Assembly: GCA_009731375.1 (NCBI GenBank)
Contig: BJOX01000018.1
Coordinates: forward strand, 31,635 to 77,636
Source of the DNA: Paulinella micropora
Taxonomy: Eukaryota; Cercozoa; Imbricatea; Euglyphida
Direction: 5' to 3'
Length of the DNA stretch: 46,002 bases
This document shows positions 1 to 11,620 of the stretch, piece after piece. Numbering within the stretch: position 1 is the stretch's first letter; the number at the start of each line of letters is the position of its first letter. Below the pieces are notes generated by a model. That model had not been told where the DNA came from and ran no database searches. It worked only from the letters and a program-made list of their open reading frames with translations. A program made the position numbers and the translations under genes.

Positions 1-890
<890 letters not shown>

Positions 891-1020
891 TGGTACCGCT
901 AATTCGCTTCGGGTACGTACAATTGCAGGGCTGGGGTTCCCGGGGGAGGGCCCCCCGGACCCCTCCTCCCCGTCGACAGCCCACGTTTTTCAATTGCCGG
1001 AGGTACCTGCAAGTACTCCC

Positions 1021-1745
1021 AAAAAACAAGGAATTTCGGCATTCAGGACACTCCTCTAACAAAAATATTTTCGTGAATTCAAAAAGTTTTATATCAGCAT
1101 CAACATCGAGTCTGGTCGGCTGCCCCACGCGCGCAGCAACGGGTCGTACCCGCTGTTGGGCGTGGGTGAGCCCGTCCACGTGCTGCACAGGAACAGCGTG
1201 CCGTGCGGCCGTTGCGCGGCCAGCGCCTGGACCCAGCAGCCCGGCCCGCCGCACAGGTCGACCGCCGCGTTCTCGGGCAGCAGGCCCAGCGCCGCCGTGA
1301 TGGCGCCCCCGAGGCTAGCCACCCTGCAAATACGAGCTCTCAACTTCTCCTGGTTCACAAACCATGATTTATCGGCAGGGGTTGCAAAAATTAAGCCAAA
1401 AAACAAGGAATTTTTGCATTCAGGACACTCCCTAACGCAAATATTTGCGTGAATTCCAAAAAAATTATATCAGCATCAACATCGAGTCTGGGGCTAGCCG
1501 CCCTGCAAATATGAGCTCCCAACTCCTGGTTCCCACAAACCATGATTTATAGGGACAGGGGTGCGGAAAAACCAAGGAATTTTGGCATTCAGGACACTCT
1601 CCTAACGCAAATATTTGCGTGAATTCCAAAAAAATCATACCAAGATCGAGTCTGGGGCTAGCCACCCTGCAAATATGAGCTCCCAACTCCTCCTGGTTCC
1701 CACAAACTGTGATTTATATGGACAGGGGTGCGAAAATGCGCCCGG
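1021..1745. repeat. Three tandem ~175-base units (left arm)
   Basis: Three imperfect copies start near 1021, 1395 and 1570. Each contains an 'aaggaatttt..gcattcaggaca' core, an 'atatttgcgtgaattcc' segment, 'gatcgagtctggggctagcc' and a 'gcaaatatgagctc' block. The first unit is longer because of the insert at 1116-1312. The same three units lie inverted at 6751-7278 without the insert. Confidence 0.85.
1116..1312 (-). pseudogene. 197-base GC-rich insert encoding an FtsJ-like methyltransferase fragment
   Basis: This piece interrupts the first of three tandem units. The other five units in the two arms read straight through the site (gagtctgg|ggctagcc), so it was most likely inserted. The minus strand is open throughout and encodes a peptide with [16 protein letters not shown], which resembles the S-adenosylmethionine-binding motif I of FtsJ/RrmJ-type methyltransferases (D-L-C-x-x-P-G-x-W). 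It is strikingly GC-rich compared with its surroundings. No target-site duplication is apparent. It could be a captured exon fragment or an exon in an intron-like context; the family call rests on one motif. Confidence 0.4.
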
Positions 1746-2119
1746 GTGTGTGTGTGGTGGGGGGGGGGGTACACAATATCTATTTTCCCCCTCCCCCCGA
1801 ATTCCCCACCCCCTACTCCCAACACCGTTCAAGTATAATAATAATAGCCTCAGTAGCTGATTGAGAGATACTGCCTTAGAACAAGACAAACAAATGAAAG
1901 GGAAGAGATAGCGCCAAGAATCACAGGGAAGTGATGAACAGTAATTTTACATGTTAATACATGTAAACGTATAAAGACATAAAAGCAAGTACAAAATTGC
2001 AAACAAGCATGTAAGCATATAAAACATGCATGAAAAATAGATAGGAGTAGTGTGCGTGTGAAAGCCAAAACACATTAGTATATGTGTGAAAGAAAACACG
2101 AAAATGTATATGAAAAGTA

Positions 2120-2306
2120 TTTCTTCTTCTTCTTCTTCTTCTTCTTCTTCTTCTTCTTCTTCTTCTTCTCCTCCTCCTCCTCCTCCTCCTCCTCTTCCTT
2201 CTCCTCTTCCTTCTCCTTCTCCTCCTCCTCCTCCTCCTTCTTCTTCTTCTTCTTCTTCTTCTTCTTCTTCTTCTCCTCCTCCTCCTCCTCCTCCTCCTCC
2301 TCCTCT
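2120..2306. repeat. TTC/CTC pyrimidine tract
   Basis: About 185 bases contain only C and T on this strand, in alternating blocks of TTC and CTC triplets. The polyserine, polyphenylalanine and polyproline frames here are artefacts. The other arm has the matching GAA/GAG tract at 6153-6375, which is roughly 30 bases longer. Confidence 0.95.
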
Positions 2307-2622
2307 TTTACGAAATTCCAATTATAATTGCGTTCTCTTTTCATCTTCCATTATTCTTCAGAGGAAGAGGGAACAGATTAGAAACAGAGAAGTGGAAAAG
2401 TCAGACATAACAGAACAAGAAGAACAGTAATGATCACCAAAGGGTGTGTCAAAGAAAATCTGCGAGCAAATTTTGCATGGATATGGGCGTATCCTATTCA
2501 ATGGCTTGTCCACTACTGCTGTTCCTGTTTATCAATACTTCTGGTGTGCCATGCTCTTGTTGTTGTTGTTGTTGTTATTGTTGTTGTTGTTGTTGATGTC
2601 GCTTTCAGTTTTCCGGCCGATC

Positions 2623-2681
2623 ATGGAATTTATGAGGCAATTCTTTGGTCAAGCCTCCTGCCCTGTGCTCAAGTGGGTGGG
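2623..2681 (+). pseudogene. Truncated copy of the FHA gene first coding exon
   Basis: The plus strand repeats the first 20 codons of the FHA/SAP gene found inverted at 5843, from the start codon through the Lys-Trp-Val-Gly stretch, with two nearby base differences. It then switches to unrelated sequence (gtactttgcaaccaaag) and soon reaches a stop. The upstream polypyrimidine/'ctttcag' acceptor-like sequence is duplicated as well. It cannot make an FHA domain, which starts beyond the breakpoint. Confidence 0.8.
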
Positions 2682-2785
2682 TACTTTGCAACCAAAGTCT
2701 GCGGTTGAAACAAGTAGAAGTTTGAATCTACCGTAAATAACTTCAACGAAGTGACCTCTCAGCTATCAGTAGTAAGTTACTGGTA

Positions 2786-3060
2786 TTGCTGTTGACATTC
2801 AAGACAAAAAAAAAAAAAATTAGTTTCAGTTTTTGTAACAGATTTTCATTTTTGTGACCGTTTTTCATTTTTGTGACAAAAATTTAAAATTTTCAATTTA
2901 ACGGTAACATTTTGCGAAAATTTACGATGTTTTGCGGACGAATATAGTCGTGAATTTGAAAAATTTAAATTTTCAACCAAAATCAAAATTCCAACCAAAA
3001 CTGAAAATCTGAAACAAAAACTAAAAAACAATTTTTTTGGTTCTTGAATGTCAACAGCAA
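2786..3060. mobile_element. MITE with mariner-like TA target duplication
   Basis: The ends are perfect inverted repeats (TTGCTGTTGACATTCAAGA and its complement) flanked on each side by TA. The AT-rich interior continues the inverted symmetry imperfectly, with 'tttcagtttttg' near the left end and 'caaaaactaa' near the right. The length of about 275 bases, no coding capacity and the TA flank fit a non-autonomous Tc1/mariner-type element. It lies in the spacer of the large inverted repeat, so it has no mirrored copy here. Confidence 0.8.
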
Positions 3061-3062
3061 TA

Positions 3063-4199
3063 TTTCACCTACTCTCAGGAGTTAGGGCTTTTTGCAGCCA
3101 TAGGTCGGAGACTTTTAATAAGAGTTCGTTGTGTATTTATCACTAAGTGTTGTATCCAAACTCACAACACGAAACGTACTGATATGGGTAAAAAGGGTAA
3201 TGGTAAAAAGCTGGTGCCAGTGTGACCAGTATTAATACCAGAAGCACAAGTACTAAAAGAGACTGCATCATGTCAATAACTAATAATATAAATAATAACA
3301 GTATCGACTACTACTAACGGATAATTAAAGTGATAGTGGACATAACTGAGAAGGCCCGGGAAGGGTCTAATTACAAATGTCCAATGCGGAATAGCAGTTA
3401 TCACAGTAATTTGAATTCTAAGTTGAACACTAGTTGAATACAAAATTTGAACACTAATTCAACTTTTATGGTTGACTTTGCCATCTGAACGATGGTCCGC
3501 AGCAATACTCAACTTGCCATTTCTTTCTCTACTGATTTATTCAAGTTCCTTCCCCTTCCTTTTCCCCTTTCTGTCTTCCGGCTGCCTTTTTTTGCTTTTC
3601 TCCTCCTTTTAATCTGTTTTTCCTTGGTCTTCTCTTCTTTCCCATCCTTTGTTTCCTCTCGTTGCTCTCTCAGCCCTTTTCCCATTCTCCTTTTCACACA
3701 GTCTTCTCAGTCTTCTCTGCTCTTCATCTCCTTATATATTTCACTTCACCACCTTTCTCCCCGTAGTCTGCCGCCTGCCTTTTTCTATCCTTGTTTACCC
3801 TTGGTTTTACTTATGTTCGCCCTCTCACATGCTTCCTTTTCAGCTCAACAAAAAGCAAGCGTTCTTCAATGATTAAAAGTCGTTTAGTGGAAAAAGCTTA
3901 ATCGGCAGTAATGTTATTGAACTGTTACTATCGGTGAAAAATTCAAATGTATTACTTCGGTACCGGTACTGACCGTACAGTACCGGTAATACAGTATAAA
4001 TAATCTACAGAAATATAAATATGTAAGCACATTCAATATTGATTTGCGTCTCGGAGTCTAGCAATAGGATCAGGTCCTGAGGAAAGATCGTAAGGTCTTT
4101 CTGCAGATGCTGTTTGCGCAGTTTGGCAACTGGCAGAGGTTCAGTTGGCAGCTGGAACAGGGCAATTCTTGTGGCCATTTGAACCGGCCATGGCAGAAG
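3063..4199. other. Non-coding spacer
   Basis: I see no gene. The stretch 3530-3870 is pyrimidine-rich and gives a leucine/serine/phenylalanine-rich open frame with no recognisable domain. Around 3420-3475 two copies of 'ttgaacacta' lie near each other. The segment 4040-4199 is the 3' flank of the minus-strand FHA/SAP gene. Confidence 0.6.
3961..3988. other. Perfect 10-base inverted repeat
   Basis: TACCGGTACT and AGTACCGGTA flank an 8-base loop, giving a 10-bp perfect stem. It lies about 210 bases past the stop codon of the minus-strand FHA/SAP gene. Its function is unknown. Confidence 0.7.
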
Positions 4200-5375
4200 C
4201 TAAGAGGATTGGGCAGCGTTAGCCACCTTCCCGGTCAGCCGCCGCACCAGCGTCGCCCTTGAGCCATCTGCGCGCTGTCCTAGCTCACGCAGGTGCTGCT
4301 GCAACTCGCTTTTTGACATTTTCTTTATGACATTTGGGGTAATGGTTAGAGTTACCTCAACATTCCCTGGGTCCAGAGTTGTGCTTGAACTGGCAGTGCT
4401 TTGCGTAGATTCCATTGTGGACGAAGCTTTCTCGATCCTTGATCTTTTTCCTGCCTTCTTGTTCTCAGATGTCACACAGTCTTTTCTAATAGACGAGTCT
4501 GCACAGAGTGGAAGCTGTTGCGGTCGACGGCACACCTTGCTTTGCGCTTCATCCTCTTTGCTATCGCGGACCTCTAGACTTTGAAAAATCTGTTCGTCTT
4601 CCAACTCGCGAGCCTTGCGGTCAGCCTCTTGTCGAAGCATCTCCTTTGCCAAGCGCTGCGCCTTCTCCTCTGCCGTCTCCTGCCTCTCCCTGCGCCTCTT
4701 CCGTCTGGCCGGGCTCGAGCGGGGTGGGCTCGACCGTGGATTTTGAGCATTCACAATGGCATCAGAACATAAACTCGCTTTGCGGTTACTGTTGGCGGCG
4801 TCGAAATGAGCCTTGCTGTACCGCAAAATCGTCTCTAGGTCATCTTGCTGGGCTTGCGGAGAATGGCAACCAGATTCAGCTGAACTATCATAGCAGCCTT
4901 CTTGTTCCTGTGTTGCACCTTCTTCGTGTGCCTCTTCTGGCAGCTGCATCTCTTGGGTTGCCCCAACGGCCTCCTCTTCCATCTCGGGAATCACCATGGG
5001 TTGGGTGGGCCCATGCTCTTCGCTGGGACCCGACCAGCCCGGCTGCGTACCACCACCAGAGGACAGGCGCAGTTGCAGCGAAGGGCAGTTCAGGGGCAGC
5101 TCGTTGGCGTCCAAGGCCATTTCCTGCGTGGCCTCGTAGACCTGCGTGGCGCTAGCCATGTCTGCCGAGACCACGCTAGTTCCGCCTGTCGCCAAAGCGC
5201 CCTTGAGAGTGCCCAGCATGCCCTGGCGCAGGTAGAAGCGAAACTGCAGCTGGCACTTCATGCCCCACTCCGAAGCCAATGCGGTCGCCGTCCTAGACAT
5301 ACATACATACATACATACATACATACATACATACATACATACATACATACATACATACATACATACATACATACA

Positions 5376-5411
<36 letters not shown>

Positions 5412-5843
5412 TACATATATACATCTATCCATACATACATACATACATACATACATACATACATACATACAAATAAACATACATACTTACTTACTTACGT
5501 ACATACATGCATGCATACATACATACATACATACATACATACATACATTGATGACGCAGCGCTCGCAGCGCACATCGTTGACGAACACGCCGCCGTTGGC
5601 TCCCGTACACTCCAGCACCCAGCTGCCGGCACCTGTGGCAGTCTCTTCCCGGAACAGGCGTGCGTGCTTCCTGGAGATCAGCAGGGAGCTACTCAGCACC
5701 AAGTCAGCCTCGGGGTCACGTCCGATCTCCACGCAAGGCTTGTTGATGACGAACTCACTAGGAACCTGCAAGGACTTGGACTCGCCCACCCACTTGAGCA
5801 CAGGGCAGGAGGCTTGACCAAAGAATTGCCGCATAAAGTCCAT
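4200..5843 (-). CDS. FHA - TQ cluster - SAP domain protein (two coding exons)
   Basis: Exon 1 (5547-5843, 99 codons) encodes a forkhead-associated phosphothreonine-binding domain: Gly-Arg at residues 41-42, Ser-Arg-Lys-His at 57-60 and the conserved Asn near 89. The intron 5293-5546 is a CATA array with GTATGT donor and CTAG acceptor. Exon 2 (4200-5292) opens with Asp-Gly-Asp-Arg-Ile-Gly-Phe-Gly, the usual last FHA strand. It continues through an acidic region with at least six Thr-Gln pairs, a basic Arg-Lys coiled segment and a C-terminal SAP motif (Lys-Ser-Glu-Leu-Gln-Gln-His-Leu-Arg-Glu-Leu-Gly). FHA plus TQ cluster plus SAP is typical of nuclear DNA-damage-response mediators, so a chromatin role is inferred. 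The FHA end and the long downstream frame are offset by one base at a CCCC run (5263-5266): sequencing error or a real frameshift. The first coding bases lie in the inverted repeat. An upstream non-coding exon is possible because a 'ctttcag' acceptor precedes the start. Confidence 0.82.
5293..5546. repeat. CATA microsatellite forming the FHA gene intron
   Basis: The intron is almost entirely CATA/TATG units. On the minus strand the donor GTATGT is itself a repeat unit, and the repeat runs up to an acceptor ending TCTAG. Small interruptions occur at 5400-5435 and 5475-5515. Confidence 0.85.
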
Positions 5844-6152
5844 GATCGGCCGGAAAACTGAAAGCGACATCAACAACAACAACAACAATAACAACAACAA
5901 CAACAAGAGCATGGCACACCAGAAGTATTGATAAACAGGAACAGCAGTAGTGGACAAGCCATTGAATAGGATACGCCCATATCCATGCAAAATTTGCTCG
6001 CAGATTTTCTTTGACACACCCTTTGGTGATCATTACTGTTCTTCTTATTCTGTTATGTCTGACTTTTCCACTTCTCTGTTTCTAATCTGTTCCCTCTTCC
6101 TCTGAAGAATAATGGAAGATGAAAAGAGAACGCAATTATAATTGGAATTTCG

Positions 6153-6375
6153 TAAAAGAGGAGGAGGAGGAGGAGGAGGAGGAGAAGAAGAAGAAGAAGA
6201 AGAAGAAGAAGAAGAAGAAGGAGGAGGAGGAGGAGGAGGAGGAGGAGAAGGAGAAGAAGAAGGAAGAGGAGAAGGAAGAGGAGGAGGAGGAGGAGGAGGA
6301 GAAGAAGAAGAAGAAGAAGAAGAAGAAGAAGAAGAAGAAGAAGAAGAAGAAGAAGAAGAAGAAGAAGAAGAAGAA
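6153..6375. repeat. GAA/GAG homopurine tract
   Basis: About 220 bases of only A and G in GAA and GAG blocks, mirroring 2120-2306. The poly-Glu/Lys frames are not genes. Long homopurine runs with mirror symmetry can form triplex DNA and stall replication. Confidence 0.95.
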
Positions 6376-6750
6376 ATACTTTTCATATACATTTTCGTGT
6401 TTTCTTTCACACATATACTAATGTGTTTTGGCTTTCACACGCACACTACTCCTATCTATTTTTCATGCATGTTTTATATGCTTACATGCTTGTTTGCAAT
6501 TTTGTACTTGCTTTTATGTCTTTATACGTTTACATGTATTAACATGTAAAATTACTGTTCATCACTTCCCTGTGATTCTTGGCGCTATCTCTTCCCTTTC
6601 ATTTGTTTGTCTTGTTCTAAGGCAGTATCTCTCAATCAGCTACTGAGGCTATTATTATTATACTTGAACGGTGTTGGGAGTAGGGGGTGGGGAATTCGGG
6701 GGGAGGGGGAAAATAGATATTGTGTACCCCCCCCCCCACCACACACACAC

Positions 6751-7278
6751 CCGGGCGCATTTTCGCACCCCTGTCCATATAAATCACAGTTTGTGGGAAC
6801 CAGGAGGAGTTGGGAGCTCATATTTGCAGGGTGGCTAGCCCCAGACTCGATCTTGGTATGATTTTTTTGGAATTCACGCAAATATTTGCGTTAGGAGAGT
6901 GTCCTGAATGCCAAAATTCCTTGGTTTTTCCGCACCCCTGTCCCTATAAATCATGGTTTGTGGGAACCAGGAGTTGGGAGCTCATATTTGCAGGGCGGCT
7001 AGCCCCAGACTCGATGTTGATGCTGATATAATTTTTTTGGAATTCACGCAAATATTTGCGTTAGGGAGTGTCCTGAATGCAAAAATTCCTTGTTTTTTGG
7101 CTTAATTTTTGCAACCCCTGCCGATAAATCATGGTTTGTGAACCAGGAGAAGTTGAGAGCTCGTATTTGCAGGGTGGCTAGCCCCAGACTCGATGTTGAT
7201 GCTGATATAAAACTTTTTGAATTCACGAAAATATTTTTGTTAGAGGAGTGTCCTGAATGCCGAAATTCCTTGTTTTTT
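6751..7278. repeat. Three tandem ~175-base units (right arm)
   Basis: Inverted counterpart of 1021-1745 with all three units uninterrupted. The site matching the left-arm insert reads ggctagccccagactc at about 7176-7191. Confidence 0.85.
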
Positions 7279-7407
7279 GGGAGTACTTGCCGGTACCTCC
7301 GGCAATTGAAAAACGTGGGCTGTCGACGGGGAGGAGGGGTCCGGGGGGCCCTCCCCCGGGAACCCCAGCCCTGCAATTGTACGTACCCGAAGCGAATTAG
7401 CGGTACC

Positions 7408-7440
7408 AAATAGATAGATAGATAGATAGATGGATAGATG

Positions 7441-7538
<98 letters not shown>

Positions 7539-8108
7539 TAGATATAGATATAGATAGATATAGATATAGATATAGATATAGATAGATACAGATACAGATA
7601 CAGATACAGATACAGATACAGATACAGAGATACAGAGATACAGAGATACAGATACACAGATACACAGATACACAGATACACAGATATATAGATATATAGA
7701 TATATAGATATATAGATTTATAGATATATGGTATATAGATATATAGATATATAGATATATAGATATATAGAGATATAGAGATATAGAGATATAGATATAG
7801 ATATAGATATAGATATAGATATAGATATAGATATAGATATATAGATATAGATATATAGATATAGATATAGATATAGATATAGATATAGATATAGATATAT
7901 AGATATAGATATATAGATATAGATATAGATATGGATATGGATATAGATATAGATATAGATATAGATATAGATATAGATATAGATATAGATATAGATATGG
8001 ATATGGATATAGATATAGATATAGATACAGATACAGATATAGATAGAGATAGAGATAGAGATAGAGATATAGAGATATAGAGATATAGAGATAGAGATAG
8101 AGATAGAT

Positions 8109-8176
<68 letters not shown>

Positions 8177-8193
8177 GTAGGTAGGTAGGTAGG

Positions 8194-8266
<73 letters not shown>

Positions 8267-8315
8267 GGATAGATAGATAGATAGATAGATGGATAGATAG
8301 ATGGATAGATAGATG

Positions 8316-8405
<90 letters not shown>

Positions 8406-8408
8406 AAA
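7408..8408. repeat. TAGA / TATAGA compound microsatellite
   Basis: Units of TAGA, ATATAG and ATACAG mirror 1-890 and continue as TAGA with TAGG and TGGA variants to about 8408. Tyr-Leu-Ser-Ile repeat peptides predicted here are not genes. Confidence 0.95.
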
Positions 8409-8458
8409 AAAGGAAAATAGATAGATGGATGGGTAGATAGATAGATGGGCGTGATGAC

Positions 8459-8764
8459 CCTATGCGCCACACGCCCCATGTCCAGGCGGCCACGACGAGC
8501 GTGACGAGGCAGATGCAGCACACCAGCTGTAGCCTGCTCAGGCCGGTCAGCTGCTCCGCGGGCCGCAGCCACTCTGTACAGCCAGCACCATAAATACATA
8601 TACGTACATACATACATACATACATACATACATACATACATACATGCATGCATACATACACAAACATAAACACAGCGCGGGCTGTGTGGCGTGTTACCAT
8701 GCGCCTCGAGGCGCTGCTGCAGCCTGCCTAGCGCGCTCGCGGCGGGAGCGGCCGCCTTGAAAGA
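8459..8764 (-). CDS. Two exons of a small tail-anchored membrane protein
   Basis: Two GC-rich islands in simple repeats join with matching phase. The upstream exon (8698-8764) encodes an amphipathic piece containing [11 protein letters not shown] and ends in phase 1 at GTAACA. The intron 8574-8697 is mostly TATG repeat and ends TGTACAG. The second exon (8459-8573) starts Glu-Trp-Leu-Arg-Pro and holds a strong hydrophobic helix ([17 protein letters not shown]) suited to one membrane span. A weak donor GTCATC may end it at 8458; beyond that lies microsatellite. No family is recognised. The remaining exons are not identified, so this is a partial model. Confidence 0.5.
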
Positions 8765-8956
8765 CTAGAGACACATACGCAACACAGTTAGCATTAGTAA
8801 CTTACTTGACAGACGACGAAGATGAGGGAATATGCTATCAGTGAAGCACAGGCTCGATAGACGGCACAGACGTGACACACGTAGCAGACGTAACTTACTT
8901 GACAGACTAGGCGTATGAGGGAACACGCTATGTGAGGGCGGACAGCAACAGAGAAA
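8765..8956. repeat. Imperfect direct duplication
   Basis: The segment starting at 8798 (taacttacttgacagac...tgagggaa) recurs 93 bases later at 8891 with substitutions. No coding sequence is evident; it is probably the 5' flank or an intron of the membrane-protein gene. Confidence 0.6.
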
Positions 8957-9307
8957 CATGCATATATGTATGCACGTATGTATGCATATACGAATGCATG
9001 TATGTATGTTATGATTGTTACGAATGTTACGTATGATGTGTATTATGCATGTCATGTTACGTACTGATATGCAATCTTATGTATTATGTCTGTCTGTCTG
9101 TCTTTCTGTCTGTCTGCATGTATGTATGTATGTATGTAGGTAGGTAGGTAGGTAGGTAGCGAGTTATGTGTGTATGTATGTATGTATGTATGCATGTATG
9201 TATGTATGTATGTATGTATGTATGTATGTATGTATGCATGTATGCATGCATATATGTTGTATGCATGCATGCATGCATCATGCATTGATTCCATGAATGC
9301 ATAAATG

Positions 9308-9339
<32 letters not shown>

Positions 9340-9981
9340 CATATATATGCATAACATAACATAACATCATACCATAACATAACATAACATAACATAACAT
9401 AACACATGCATAAATACATACATACATACATAAATACATACAGTATGCATGCATGCATGCATGCATACATGCATACACACATACATGCATACATACATAC
9501 ATACATACATACAGACATACATACATGCATAACATAACATAACATAACATAACATAACATTACATAACATTACATTACATTACATTACATGACATTACAT
9601 TACATAACATAACAGAACAAAACAGAACAAAACATAACATAACATAACATAACATAACATAAACATAACATAAACATAACATAACATAAGATAACATACA
9701 TAAGATAACATACATAAGATAACATAACAGAACAGAACAGAACATAACATGACATAACATAACATACATGCATAATACATAGATGTGTACATAACATACA
9801 TAACATAACATAACATAACATAACATAACATAACAGAACAGAACAGAACAACATAACATAATATAACATAAAATAACATAACATAACATAACATACATGC
9901 ATAATACGTAACATATGTACATACATACATTATACATACATTACATACATACATACATACAAATACATTACATAACATACA

Positions 9982-10012
<31 letters not shown>

Positions 10013-10551
10013 CATACATAACATACATACATAACATACATACATAACATACATAACATACATACATAACATACATACATACATACATACATACATGACA
10101 TACATACATAACATACATACATTACATACATTACATACATACATACATTACATACATACACTACATACATACATTACATACATACATTACATACATACAT
10201 TACATATATACATTACATACATTACATACATTACATACATGACATATATTACATACATTACATACATTACATACATTACATACATTACATACATTACATC
10301 CATCACATTACATTAATTACATACATTACATACATTACGTACATTACATACATTACATACATTATATACATTACATACATTACATTACATACATTACATA
10401 CATTACATTACATACAGTACATACATTACATTACATACATTACATTACATACATTACATACATTAAATACATTAAATACATTACATACATTACATACATT
10501 ACATACATTACATACATTGCATTACATACATTACATACATATTACAATAAA

Positions 10552-10588
<37 letters not shown>

Positions 10589-10925
10589 CATATATACATA
10601 TATATGTCATACATACATACATACATACATACACACATACATAAATTACATACATTACATACATTACATACATTACATACATTATGTTATGTTATGTTAT
10701 GTTATGTTATTGTTATGTTATGTCATGTTATGTTATGTTATGTTATGTTATGTTATGTTGGTAGTAGTAATAGTTTAATAGGAAAGCAGTTCCCTTTACG
10801 GAAACTATACTCCTATATGTTATGTTATGTTATGTTATGTCATGTTATGTCATGTTATGTCATGTTATGTATGTATGTATGTATGTATGTATGTATGTAT
10901 GTGATGTGATGTGATGTTATGTTAT
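8957..10925. repeat. Mosaic of TATG, TAGG, AACAT and ACATT repeats
   Basis: Two kilobases are made of short units. TATG (with TCTG and TAGG blocks) runs to about 9290, then complementary CATA and AACAT units to about 9900, then CATA, TAACATACA and TTACATACA units to 10680, and finally ATGTT units from 10681. The only unique piece is about 40 bases at 10760-10815. All open frames here are periodic Met-Cys-Tyr-Val or His-Thr-Tyr-Ile peptides and are rejected. Confidence 0.92.
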
Positions 10926-10929
10926 ATGT

Positions 10930-11026
10930 ATGTATCTCTCTCTCTCTCTCTCTTCTCTCTTCTATCTCTCACTCTCTCTCACACACACACACTCACTCAC
11001 TCTCTCGATCTCTCTCTATTTCTCTC

Positions 11027-11064
<38 letters not shown>

Positions 11065-11620
11065 GATCTCCCTCTCTCGATACACACAAGCCTCAGACGA
11101 CAAGAAATAACACACACATACACAACACACAAACTCACACACTCACAAGTCACACACACTCACACACAACACACAGTCACACACGCACGCACACACACAC
11201 ACATACACACACAAACACACACACACATACAAACAAACACACACACACACACATGTATGTACTTCATGTACTTCATGTACATATGTACATATGTACGTAC
11301 TTATGTGTAACTCACATATGTACACATGTACATGTGTACATATGTATGTAAGTATGGTATGTATTGTACGTATTGTATTTAGTGTGTGTATCGTATGTAT
11401 GGTATTGTATGTGATGTTTGTGCTGTTTAAGGCTGTTTGTCTGTGCTGGCAAGCGGAAGAAATGTGGAAATCATTTTTCATTTTAGGTTGCCAAGTGCTT
11501 CTTCGATATACACACACCACACAACACACACACACAAGTCTCTCTCACACACACAAACACATACACAAACACACACACAAACAAACAAACACACACACAC
11601 ACACAAACACAAACAGGCCT
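10930..11620. repeat. CT and CA dinucleotide arrays
   Basis: CT-rich repeat at 10936-11085, CA-rich repeat at 11105-11255, unique sequence 11256-11505, then CA repeat 11505-11620. No coding signal apart from low-complexity frames. Confidence 0.9.

Larger units (their letters stand above)
5786..8408. repeat. Right arm of large inverted repeat
   Basis: Reverse complement of 1-2681. It begins inside FHA exon 1 and passes through the GTT/AAC tract, purine tract, unique sequence (6380-6750), three tandem units and the microsatellite block. It lacks the 197-base insert of the left arm and differs at scattered bases. Confidence 0.93.

Noticed and set aside
2082-2430. Polyserine/polyproline and poly-Glu/Lys proteins
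   Set aside because: Produced by the TTC/CTC tract in all frames and mirrored in the other arm.
3492-3872. Leu/Phe/Ser-rich possible membrane protein
   Set aside because: Pyrimidine-rich DNA gives such peptides by chance; no start context, splice sites or domain.
9278-9978. Cys-Tyr-Val-Met repeat proteins
   Set aside because: Come from AACAT and CATA arrays.
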